Below the pieces are notes generated by a model. It was given only the letters and a program-made list of their open reading frames with translations, made no database searches and was not told where the DNA came from. A DNA stretch of 9,609 nucleotides from JBPYFK01 sp051984675 (GTDB taxonomy: Bacteria > Actinomycetota > Actinomycetes > Mycobacteriales > Pseudonocardiaceae): contig JBPYFK010000110.1 of NCBI GenBank assembly GCA_051984675.1, forward strand, positions 1 through 9,609. The letters are read 5' to 3'. The position numbers were made by a program, and so were the translations under genes. Shown piece by piece: positions 1-5,845 of the stretch (its first letter is position 1; every line of letters starts with the position of its first letter).

Positions 1-196
1 CGTACGCCTCCGTGGTCACCTCGCCAGCGATGTGCACCTGGCCAGTCGTGATCAGCGTCTCCGCCGCCACCCGGCTGCGCGGGTCCTGGGCCAGCAAGGC
101 GTCCAGGATCGCGTCGCTGATCGCGTCCGCCATCTTGTCCGGGTGGCCCTCGGTCACCGACTCGCTGGTGAACAACCGGCGGTTGATTTCACTCAC
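1..196 (-). CDS. metK: S-adenosylmethionine synthetase, N-terminal part (cut by window edge)
   Basis: Methionine adenosyltransferase makes SAM from ATP and methionine in the cytoplasm. Only the first 65 codons are in the window; the gene runs off the left edge. The translation begins (V/M)SEINRRLFTSESVTEGHPDK and continues MADAISDAILDALL, the hallmark N-terminus of MetK; the HPD triplet (H18, D20) belongs to the ATP/phosphate site. A second conserved stretch, TGQVHIAGEVTTEAY, follows. The start is the GTG at 194-196, supported by a GAGGAG ribosome binding site (complement of 202-207) at good spacing. The gene lies 94 bp downstream of the betaine methyltransferase on the same strand with no terminator visible between, so the two are probably co-transcribed. 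The inferred job is to supply the three SAM molecules used per glycine betaine. Whether this is the only metK of the genome or a pathway-dedicated copy cannot be seen here. Confidence 0.95.
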   Translation of the reverse strand, partial: MSEINRRLFTSESVTEGHPDKMADAISDAILDALLAQDPRSRVAAETLITTGQVHIAGEVTTEAY

Positions 197-290
197 GGCA
201 GCTCCTCACTTTGTTGCTCGACTGAGCCGTTCTCGATACTCGGTTGGCGCGTCTTCTCGGTCGGACAGATTGTCTCGTTGGATGTGGGCG

Positions 291-2006
291 TCACGCCTTC
301 GCGTGGAAGATGCCCCACGCCAGGTTTCCGCTGCGGCCGGCGCTGACCCAGTTGCGCAGGCCGGTCTTCATCCGGGTCCGGTAGTCCTCGCTGATGCGGT
401 CGGCCAGCTCACCTTCGAGGGACTCCAGCACCTCCAGCACCCGGCCGTAATGCATCGGCAGGTACTCGCTGAGGTCCTCGAAGTCGATCGTCTGCAGGCC
501 CAGGCGGTTCAGCTCGCGGCGGTAGAAGCCAGGCGAGCCCAGCGTGTCCAGGTGCAGCCGGTCCAGGATCGGGCCGAGGTCCTGCTTGCGGGCGGTGTCG
601 GTGGCCATCGGGTCGGTGAACAGGAACTCGCCGCGCGGTTTGAGCACCCGGACGACCTCCTCCAGCACCCGCTCCCGATCGCCACTGTGCAAGATCGCGT
701 CCTGCGACCACACGACGTCGAAAGCATTGTCCTGGAACGGAATGTCCTCAAAGGAACCGTCCACGACCTCGATCAGCTGATCTAGGCCCTCAGCCCGGTT
801 GAATTCGATGTTGCGCTGGTTTTCCACCTCGCTGAGATTCAGGCAGCTGACCTTGCAGCCGTAGGTCCGGGCCAGGTGGCGGGCCGCACCGCCGTAGCCG
901 GCACCAATGTCCAGAATCCTCGTCTCCGGGCCGATTTCGAGCTTGCCGGCCATCCGTTCCACGGTGCGCCGACTGGCCGGGTCGATGTCTTCGGTCGGGC
1001 TGTTGTAGAGCCCGATGTGGATGTCGTTACCGCCCCAGACGTGGTAGTAGAAATTGTCCGCGTCTTCGGAGTTGTAGTAATCCCGAGCGGTGTGCACCGC
1101 GGTCGAGTACACATCGGACAACTCGTCGTCGGTGCGGTACGCCTTCTCCGCGACGTGAATGAAGAAGTCCGGCTCGGAGTCCTGGTAGGTCTCCTGAAAA
1201 TCGCCGTAGGTGTCGATCCGCTGGAAACCGACCTCACGCATCAGCCGCCGCATGTAGTTCTTGCGGAGCGGGTACATGTTGAGGTAGTACTCGGATTTGT
1301 CCGGGAACGTGTACTTGAACCGGGCGAGTCCCTCGTCCACGTAGTCGGGTTCAGCCGAAACGTCCTCACCCGCGTAGTAGTACGTGTGCTTGGAGGAGAA
1401 CCCGTTGTCCAGGATCGAGTCGTAGTTCCGTTGATCGATAATCAACACGCCGTCGCTCTTGAGCATCGCGTAGAACTCGGCGAGCGCCTTGCGCCGGTCG
1501 CGTTCCGAGAACAGGTGGGTGAACGAGTTGCCGAGGCAGATGATCGCGTCGTATTCGCCGTGGACGTCACGATTCAGCCAGCGCCAGTCCGCTTGGACCA
1601 CGCGCAGCACGTGACCGCCGTAGTCGACACCGTTCTCGAACGCCTTGGCCAGCATCTGCGGGCTGCCGTCGGCGCTGACCGTCTCGAATCCTTCTTCCAG
1701 CAGGCGAACCGAGTGGAACCCGGTTCCGGTGGCGACATCCAGCACCGAGCGCACGCCCCGAGCTTTCAGCTGATCGATAAAGAAGCGCCCCTCGCTTTCC
1801 GAGCGCCGTTTCCAGTCGATCAGGTCGTCCCACTTGTCAACGAAGCCGCCCACGTACTCCTGCGTGTAGTGATCGGTGTCGCGCACCTCCAGTGGGTTGT
1901 CGCCGAATACCTGCTGCTTCTGCTCCATCGCCGCGGCCGTCGCATCCACCGCGGCGGTAGCACCGGACCGTTCGCTGTCAGCAAGTCCGTCCACCGTCTT
2001 GGCCAT
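291..2006 (-). CDS. Fused glycine/sarcosine and sarcosine/dimethylglycine N-methyltransferase (betaine synthesis)
   Basis: This 571-residue bifunctional enzyme is predicted to convert glycine to sarcosine, dimethylglycine and then glycine betaine, a compatible solute, using three SAM. Domain 1 (about 40-290) is GSMT-like: SAM motif I VLDVATGTGF (88-97), acidic D113 in SADGS, and DQRNYD with R193. Domain 2 (about 300-571) is SDMT-like: motif I ILDIGAGYGG (364-373), WSQDAILHSGD (433-443), and FTDPMATD with P466-M467. From memory of work on the Aphanothece enzymes, an Asp and an Arg 81 residues apart matter in GSMT and a Pro-Met pair in DMT; D113/R193 and P466/M467 fit these. Length and sequence closely resemble the fused Actinopolyspora halophila enzyme as I recall it; many other organisms encode two separate proteins. 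The ATG start at 2004-2006 has GGGAG upstream; residues 1-30 are a low-complexity Ala-rich tail, and Met27 is a less likely alternative start. metK follows in the same direction. Confidence 0.95.
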   Translation of the reverse strand: MAKTVDGLADSERSGATAAVDATAAAMEQKQQVFGDNPLEVRDTDHYTQEYVGGFVDKWDDLIDWKRRSESEGRFFIDQLKARGVRSVLDVATGTGFHSVRLLEEGFETVSADGSPQMLAKAFENGVDYGGHVLRVVQADWRWLNRDVHGEYDAIICLGNSFTHLFSERDRRKALAEFYAMLKSDGVLIIDQRNYDSILDNGFSSKHTYYYAGEDVSAEPDYVDEGLARFKYTFPDKSEYYLNMYPLRKNYMRRLMREVGFQRIDTYGDFQETYQDSEPDFFIHVAEKAYRTDDELSDVYSTAVHTARDYYNSEDADNFYYHVWGGNDIHIGLYNSPTEDIDPASRRTVERMAGKLEIGPETRILDIGAGYGGAARHLARTYGCKVSCLNLSEVENQRNIEFNRAEGLDQLIEVVDGSFEDIPFQDNAFDVVWSQDAILHSGDRERVLEEVVRVLKPRGEFLFTDPMATDTARKQDLGPILDRLHLDTLGSPGFYRRELNRLGLQTIDFEDLSEYLPMHYGRVLEVLESLEGELADRISEDYRTRMKTGLRNWVSAGRSGNLAWGIFHAKA

Positions 2007-2099
2007 TCTCCGCTCCCACTACTCGCTCGTTCACCAGATACACGCCGGCTGACGTGAATCCGCCGTGAACGCATTGCAGCCGCGCCGAGTCGACACTCT

Positions 2100-2160
2100 A
2101 AAAAGGCGCGCGCACCGACAAGCGCGAAGCGACCGAGCTAACCGGTCACTGCCGCGCGCC
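2100..2160 (-). terminator. Terminator-like hairpin with T5 tract in the leader of the betaine gene (possible attenuator)
   Basis: Read on the minus strand, an 8-bp arm GGCGCGCG (2160 to 2153) pairs perfectly with CGCGCGCC (2112 to 2105), and the second arm is followed at once by TTTTT (2104 to 2100). The 40-base interior carries its own hairpin, GACCG (2147-2143) with CGGTC (2135-2131). The structure ends about 93 bp before the start codon of the methyltransferase, so it would lie inside the transcript if the promoter proposed at 2230-2257 is right. It may be a regulated attenuator, or simply a terminator for transcription arriving from the siderophore-interacting gene some 700 bp upstream. 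The long interior makes it an unusual intrinsic terminator. Confidence 0.45.
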
Positions 2161-2170
2161 GCCACACTGG

Positions 2171-2186
2171 TCGGCACCATTGCCGA
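2171..2186 (-). repeat. Perfect 6-bp hairpin upstream of the leader terminator
   Basis: TCGGCA (2171-2176) and TGCCGA (2181-2186) form a perfect stem with a four-base loop. On the minus strand it lies just before the terminator-like hairpin at 2160-2100, inside the presumed leader RNA. Together they could form a two-hairpin regulatory leader, but no known riboswitch consensus was recognised. Confidence 0.4.
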
Positions 2187-2229
2187 TCCGACTCCGACGC
2201 GAAATCCGTATCCGTGCGTCGGGTACCCA

Positions 2230-2257
2230 AACCTAGGTCAATCGCTTGCGCCCGCAA
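2230..2257 (-). promoter_or_regulatory. Candidate promoter of the betaine methyltransferase gene
   Basis: On the minus strand a TTGCGG hexamer (2257-2252) is followed after 16 bases by TAGGTT (2235-2230). TAGGTT fits the actinomycete -10 pattern TAGNNT well; the -35 matches only in TTG. It would give transcription start near 2223 and a leader of about 215 bases. The palindrome at 2260-2275 lies two bases upstream of the -35, where activators often bind. Confidence 0.35.
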
Positions 2258-2259
2258 CA

Positions 2260-2284
2260 GGTCACCCCTGTGACCGTGATCATA
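2260..2284. promoter_or_regulatory. Palindrome GGTCAC-N4-GTGACC overlapping a Crp-like site
   Basis: GGTCAC (2260-2265) and GTGACC (2270-2275) are a perfect 6-bp inverted repeat with a 4-base spacer. The overlapping stretch TGTGA-N6-TCATA (2269-2284) matches the Crp consensus TGTGA-N6-TCACA except for one base. Either could be the binding site of a regulator acting on the betaine promoter just downstream on the minus strand. No regulator gene for it is visible in the window. Confidence 0.35.
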
Positions 2285-2360
2285 ACAATCCTGCGTACAC
2301 GTGATTTTTGCGATTACCCAGGGTGAATAAATAGCGCTCTACCAGCGGTGATCCAGACCT

Positions 2361-2415
2361 TCCAGCGGCAGATTACGGTTCTATAACTTTACCCGCTGGA
2401 CTTCCTGGGTATAAT
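2361..2415 (+). promoter_or_regulatory. Inverted repeat overlapping a TATAAT promoter candidate
   Basis: TCCAGCGG (2361-2368) and CCGCTGGA (2393-2400) are perfect 8-bp arms 24 bases apart; a third copy, CCAGCGG, lies at 2342-2348. The right arm overlaps the edge of TTTACC (2388-2393), which is followed after 16 bases by a perfect TATAAT (2410-2415), a rare -10 in GC-rich DNA. The only plus-strand ORF just downstream, 2450-2647, has AT-rich third positions and no recognisable product, so what this promoter would transcribe, perhaps a small RNA, is unknown. Confidence 0.3.
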
Positions 2416-2619
2416 TGCGCGCGCATTAAATACCACAACAGGCTTAATTATGCAACTGTTGGAATCCACACAAAATTTCGATGCTCGCCGTTCGGGCTGT
2501 GGATTTGACGCCGTTTTTGCGCTCTCACGAGCTGAGATCGCGCAGGGTCGTTCGCGTGTTACACCGCAAGAGTACCGCACTGTTGCGCAATGCGCAGTAG
2601 AGTTCCGTCTCGCGCATAC

Positions 2620-2673
2620 AGTTCTGGTCAGAACTCGTCGCGTTTGACATCTCGTGGCTCGGGCAACCAGGAT
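2620..2673 (+). promoter_or_regulatory. 16-bp palindrome next to a TTGACA promoter candidate
   Basis: AGTTCTG-GT-CAGAACT (2620-2635) is a perfect inverted repeat with 7-bp arms. Eight bases downstream begins a consensus TTGACA (2644-2649), followed after 18 bases by CAGGAT (2668-2673), close to the TAGGAT type -10 of actinomycetes. The layout resembles an operator beside a promoter directed rightward. Its target would be a small RNA or the 53-codon ORF at 2778-2939. Confidence 0.35.
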
Positions 2674-2777
2674 TGAGTTCCGACCAAGCACGCGACGAAT
2701 GCCCACAGCACGCGCATCCAGGCGCCTGAGCCCTGCGCCGGGCGGTGCACGCACGCAAGCTGCAGGAAGGAAGCACG

Positions 2778-2939
2778 GTGATCTCGCAGCGTCGAGACAA
2801 CGCGTGGCCCCCGGTCGAGGCGCCTCGGGTGGCCGGCATCGGGACGTACCGCAGCGCTGCAGGCTTGGCCTTCAGGTCCGAGCGGGTGACTCGTGGGCCG
2901 GTTCGCCTTCCGCTTTCCCAGAGCGCCAGTAGCCCATGA
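2778..2939 (+). CDS. Possible small protein of 53 residues, unrecognised
   Basis: A GTG start at 2778 is preceded by AGGAAGGAA at about seven bases, one of the stronger ribosome binding sites in the window, and by the promoter candidate at 2644-2673. About three quarters of third positions are G or C, as in a real gene of this genome. The product starts (V/M)ISQRRDNAWPPVEAPRVAG, is basic and Ser/Arg/Pro-rich, and has no membrane segment or motif I recognise. Against it: the last 68 bases run antisense through the 3' end of the siderophore-interacting gene, whose own codons could create the bias. Treat as a hypothesis. Confidence 0.2.
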   Translation: MISQRRDNAWPPVEAPRVAGIGTYRSAAGLAFRSERVTRGPVRLPLSQSASSP

Positions 2940-3768
2940 ACGTGATCGCCGCACGGTCGAGGTCCCGTTCGGAAAGCAGATGCCGGCGCACCGCCTTGAC
3001 CATGGCGGACTCACCGGCGATCCAGCTGTAGAGGCCCCACCGGGGAAGTTCGAGTTCGCGGACCATGTCGACCATGGCGTTCGCGGCATGTCGCGAAGGC
3101 GCCCCTCGCTCCAGCCAGGCCACATCGACGTCAGCCCGGGTCGCGAACCGCTGGGCGTCCGCCAGGTCGGGAACCTGCACACACACCCTTGCCCGCACTC
3201 CGGCGGGCAAGTCTTCGAGGATGCCGCCGATCGCCGGCAGCGCGGTCTCGTCACCGACCAGGAGCGTCTGGTCGGTCACCGCGCCAAGGCGGTACTCGAC
3301 GCCGGCCCGCCCGCACGCACGCCCGGCGTCTGGGCCGAAGATGGCGACCTCGTCACCTGGTACGGCCCGGGCCGCGAACGCTGAGCCAGGCCCGGACTCC
3401 GCGTGCAGCACGAAATCGATGTCGCATTCGCGCAGTTCGGGACGGTGCGCGCGGATCGTGTAGCTGCGCCGGACGGGCTGCAGGTCGGCAGGCATCCGCT
3501 GTAACGCCGGATAGGAGCGGTCGTGCTCGGGCAGTGCCGGCCGGGTCTGCCCGGGCCGTGGCAGTAGCAGCTTCACCCGCTGGTCCAGCCGGCACCGGGC
3601 CATGTGCGCCAACTCGGGGCCGGCGAAGGTGATGCGCGTGAAGTTCGGGCTCACCGGCTCGACCCGTGTCACCCGAGCGCGGAGGGCCTGGAACGGCACG
3701 TTGGACCGGGGCGGTACCGGCCCGGGACGGACCATATCGTGCCTGGTCATCCTGCTCGCTGAGATCAC
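2872..3768 (-). CDS. Siderophore-interacting FAD protein (ferric-siderophore reductase)
   Basis: This 298-residue cytoplasmic flavoprotein of the SIP/ViuB/YqjH family is predicted to reduce ferric iron in imported siderophores so that the iron is released. Residues about 24-150 form the FAD-binding barrel, with the signature RSYTIR (101-106) and the following DFVLHAESGPGSAF (118-131). Residues about 165-285 form the SIP C-terminal domain, with LLVGDETALPAIGGIL (169-184), WIAGESAMVKAVRRHL (249-264) and the family-typical GYWRSGKAE (279-287). The GTG start at 3766-3768 is supported by AGAGG seven bases upstream; a later ATG at codon 7 lacks such a site. An IdeR/DtxR-like iron box lies 81 bp upstream, so expression is probably induced by iron starvation. 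No siderophore transporter or synthetase is seen in the window. Confidence 0.93.
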   Translation of the reverse strand: MISASRMTRHDMVRPGPVPPRSNVPFQALRARVTRVEPVSPNFTRITFAGPELAHMARCRLDQRVKLLLPRPGQTRPALPEHDRSYPALQRMPADLQPVRRSYTIRAHRPELRECDIDFVLHAESGPGSAFAARAVPGDEVAIFGPDAGRACGRAGVEYRLGAVTDQTLLVGDETALPAIGGILEDLPAGVRARVCVQVPDLADAQRFATRADVDVAWLERGAPSRHAANAMVDMVRELELPRWGLYSWIAGESAMVKAVRRHLLSERDLDRAAITFMGYWRSGKAEGEPAHESPART

Positions 3769-3848
3769 GTCACTACCTCTTCAGCTCCGGCTGCGGGCGG
3801 GCCAGCGGCCGGTGTGGTCTAAGGCACTGACGATCACCGCGCCGCTAC

Positions 3849-3867
3849 TTAGCCAAGGCTAAACTAA
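3849..3867 (-). promoter_or_regulatory. IdeR/DtxR-type iron box upstream of the siderophore-interacting gene
   Basis: The 19 bases TTAGCCAAGGCTAAACTAA agree with the consensus TTAGGTTAGGCTAACCTAA at 15 of 19 positions and contain a perfect TTAGCC-AA-GGCTAA inverted repeat. The site lies between the 3' end of the acyl-CoA synthetase and the start of the siderophore-interacting gene, where an iron-loaded repressor would block transcription of the latter. TANNNT sequences within the box (minus-strand TAGTTT and TAGCCT) may serve as its -10. Confidence 0.75.
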
Positions 3868-3919
3868 GCTAGCGGTGCCGGCATGGTGCCCCTCCGCCGA
3901 GCGACCCGTGAGCTGCGAC

Positions 3920-5650
3920 TCAGGTCTTCAGCTCGGGGAGGTCCTCCTCCCGGTACTCCCCCGGCGCAGTACCAGTGCCAGCACCGTGCCTTTCGTCCTC
4001 CCGTGCGCGCAGCTCGACGCGGCGGATCTTGCCGGAGATCGTCTTCGGCAACTCCCCGAACTCCACCCTGCGCACCCGCTTGTACGGGGCCAGCTGCTCG
4101 CGCGCGAACCGCAGGATCGACACCGCCGTCTCGCGGTTTGGCTCGCTGCCCGCAGACAGCACGACATACGCCTTGGGCACCGCCAGCCGCAGCGGGTCGG
4201 GCGAGGGCACCACCGCCGCCTCCGCCACAGCGGGATGTTGCAGCAACACGCTTTCCAGTTCGAAGGGTGAGATCCGGTAGTCCGACGCCTTGAACACGTC
4301 GTCCGTACGACCGACGTAGGTGATGTAGCCGTCGGCGTCGCGGGAGCCGACGTCGCCGGTGTGGTAATAGCCGCCCCGCATTGCTTCGGCGTTGCGGTCG
4401 GCGTCGTCGGCGTAGCCGACCATCACGCCCACCGGCCTCGGTTCGAGGGCGACGCAGATCTCGCCCTCCTCGGCCACCTGCCCGGTGACCGGGTCCAGCA
4501 GCTCGACGCGGAACCCCGGAGCCGGGCGCCCCATGGACCCGAGCCGGACCTCCTGTCCGGGCGAGTTCGCCACCTGGACGGTGGTCTCGGTCTGCCCGAA
4601 GCCGTCCCGGATCGTCACGCCCCACGCGGCCCGGACCTGCTCGATGATCTCCGGGTTGAGCGGTTCGCCCGCACCGACGACCTTCTCCGGGGGACGCGTC
4701 AGCTGCCCAAGATCCGCCTGGATGAGCATCCGCCATACCGTGGGCGGCGCGCAGAAGCTGGTGACGCCACAGCGGTCCATCTGCTCCAGCAGCTTCTCCG
4801 CGTCAAACCGCTCGTAGTTGTAGAGGAACACGGTCGCTTCGGCGTTCCACGGCGCGAAAACGTTGCTCCACGCGTGCTTGGCCCACCCCGGCGAGGAGAT
4901 GTTGAGGTGCACATCGCCCGGTTCGAGCCCAACCCAGTACATTGTGGACAGGTGTCCCACGGGGTAGCTCACGTGCGTGTGCTCGACGAGTTTGGGCTGC
5001 GCGGTGGTCCCTGACGTGAAGTACAGCAGGAGCGTGTCGTCGGCGCGGGTGGGGACCTCCGGGGTGAATTCGGCGGATGCGGTCGCGGAGTCGTCATACG
5101 ACCACCAACCCGGAACCTCCGCGCCCACGGCGATCCTGGTGTAGTCCCCGGGTACGTCGTCGAACTTGCCCGTGTCGTCCGACGTCGTGACAACGTGCCG
5201 GGTTCGTCCACGGTCGACACGGTCCCGCAGATCCGCCGGCCCGAGCATGCGCGCCGCCGGAATGATCACCGCGCCCAGCTTCATCGCCGCGAGGATCGTC
5301 TCCCACAGCTCGATCTGGTTGCCGAGCATGAGGATCAACCGATCGCCGCGCGCGACCCCGCGCTGGGCCAACCAGTTCGCGACCTGGTTGGACCGGCGGG
5401 ACAGTTCGGCGAAGGACAGCTTGCGCTCCGTGCCATCGGCGTCGACGATCCACAGCGCCGTGGCGTCCCGGCGCTGGCCGATGGTGTCGAACCAGTCCAG
5501 CGCCCAGTTGAACTCGGTCAACCGGGGCCACTGGAACTCGCGTGCCGCTCGCGCGTAGTCCTCACGGTGCTTGAGCAGGAAGTCCCGGGCGTCACGAAAG
5601 GACCCCGCACCCGAGGGTTCCGTGCTCGCCGATGGAGAAACCGCACCCAT
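3920..5650 (-). CDS. AMP-forming acyl-CoA synthetase (ACSM/acetyl-CoA synthetase-like)
   Basis: This member of the adenylate-forming superfamily should activate a carboxylic acid as acyl-AMP and transfer it to CoA. Residues below count from the upstream GTG at 5674; subtract 8 for the chosen start. Motifs: P-loop YFTSGTTAQPK (218-228), DGFGQTET (357-364), YHTGD with D441, hinge region VGRTDDVFK with R456, and PKTISGKIRR with catalytic K549. The hinge loop reads ASDYRISPFELE, with Asp where most family members have Gly. The NISSPGWAKHAWSN block (258-271) recalls medium-chain/ACSM-type synthetases, but the substrate cannot be named. I chose the ATG at 5648-5650 because GGGAGG lies seven bases upstream; the GTG at 5674 has only a weak site and would lie about 9 bases from the predicted transcription start. 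Full length (576 residues). Its relation to the siderophore gene is unclear, since that gene appears to have its own promoter. Confidence 0.92.
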   Translation of the reverse strand: MGAVSPSASTEPSGAGSFRDARDFLLKHREDYARAAREFQWPRLTEFNWALDWFDTIGQRRDATALWIVDADGTERKLSFAELSRRSNQVANWLAQRGVARGDRLILMLGNQIELWETILAAMKLGAVIIPAARMLGPADLRDRVDRGRTRHVVTTSDDTGKFDDVPGDYTRIAVGAEVPGWWSYDDSATASAEFTPEVPTRADDTLLLYFTSGTTAQPKLVEHTHVSYPVGHLSTMYWVGLEPGDVHLNISSPGWAKHAWSNVFAPWNAEATVFLYNYERFDAEKLLEQMDRCGVTSFCAPPTVWRMLIQADLGQLTRPPEKVVGAGEPLNPEIIEQVRAAWGVTIRDGFGQTETTVQVANSPGQEVRLGSMGRPAPGFRVELLDPVTGQVAEEGEICVALEPRPVGVMVGYADDADRNAEAMRGGYYHTGDVGSRDADGYITYVGRTDDVFKASDYRISPFELESVLLQHPAVAEAAVVPSPDPLRLAVPKAYVVLSAGSEPNRETAVSILRFAREQLAPYKRVRRVEFGELPKTISGKIRRVELRAREDERHGAGTGTAPGEYREEDLPELKT

Positions 5651-5689
5651 CGCCCAGCCTCCCGAGATCGGCACCGCTGTCTCGCCCGC

Positions 5690-5720
5690 ACTCTACGGTG
5701 TCATGGGCCACCTTCGGCAA
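5690..5720 (-). promoter_or_regulatory. Candidate promoter of the acyl-CoA synthetase gene
   Basis: On the minus strand TTGCCG (5720-5715) is followed after 19 bases by TAGAGT (5695-5690), a good actinomycete -10. Transcription would begin near 5683, about 33 bases before the ATG at 5650, leaving room for the GGGAGG ribosome binding site. Confidence 0.35.
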
Positions 5721-5845
5721 GGCGCGGCGTGCCGCCAATCGGGCTAATGAATGACACGCCGAACCCATTCTTAACATCCCGTGTTGGTTCGATCACTGTA
5801 TGTTGTTTCTCGATGGCGGGGTGCGAGAAGGCGAGGGGATCGGCC

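Larger units (their letters stand above)
2007..2871. other. Long intergenic region with regulatory structure and no convincing gene
   Basis: These 865 bases lie between the start of the betaine methyltransferase and the stop of the siderophore-interacting protein, both on the minus strand. No reading frame here has a recognisable domain; the central part (about 2280-2520) is visibly more AT-rich than the neighbouring genes. It contains a candidate minus-strand promoter with palindrome, a terminator-like hairpin with T tract, two candidate plus-strand promoters, and several perfect inverted repeats, listed separately. No tRNA-like TPsiC arm or rRNA segment was noticed. Confidence 0.7.

Noticed and set aside
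876..2057. 393-codon open frame on the plus strand across the methyltransferase gene
   Set aside because: It lies antisense to a gene with clear domains on the minus strand; its translation is Val/Arg-rich without any motif, as expected for a shadow frame in GC-rich DNA.
2007..2230. A c-di-AMP (ydaO-type) riboswitch in the leader of the betaine gene
   Set aside because: Osmotic genes can carry one, so I looked for the conserved GACAGCTAAC-type core and flanking motifs as I remember them; they were not visible. A covariance-model search would settle it.
2065..2304. 79-codon plus-strand ORF upstream of the betaine gene
   Set aside because: It covers the leader hairpins and promoter candidate, has no plausible domain, and its frame is explained by base composition.
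2616..2640. SOS (LexA) box
   Set aside because: The palindrome reads GTTC-N6-GAAC, the reverse orientation and spacing of the actinobacterial GAAC-N4-GTTC box.
2450..2647. 65-codon plus-strand ORF after the TATAAT box
   Set aside because: Only about 45% GC at third codon positions, a weak AGG in place of a ribosome binding site and no recognisable motif; kept only as a possible product of the promoter in the findings.
2389..2754. 121-codon minus-strand ORF in the intergenic region
   Set aside because: Arg/Cys-rich translation without family features and no convincing ribosome binding site; probably chance.
2816..2827. CGAGGCGCCTCG palindrome downstream of the siderophore-interacting gene as terminator
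   Set aside because: A 12-bp palindrome with no loop and no T tract, about 45 bp past the stop; too weak to call as a terminator.
5195..5812. Upstream extension of the epimerase reading frame
   Set aside because: The frame stays open far into the acyl-CoA synthetase gene on the other strand; the translation there has no family match, and the signal peptide and family domain begin after 5813.
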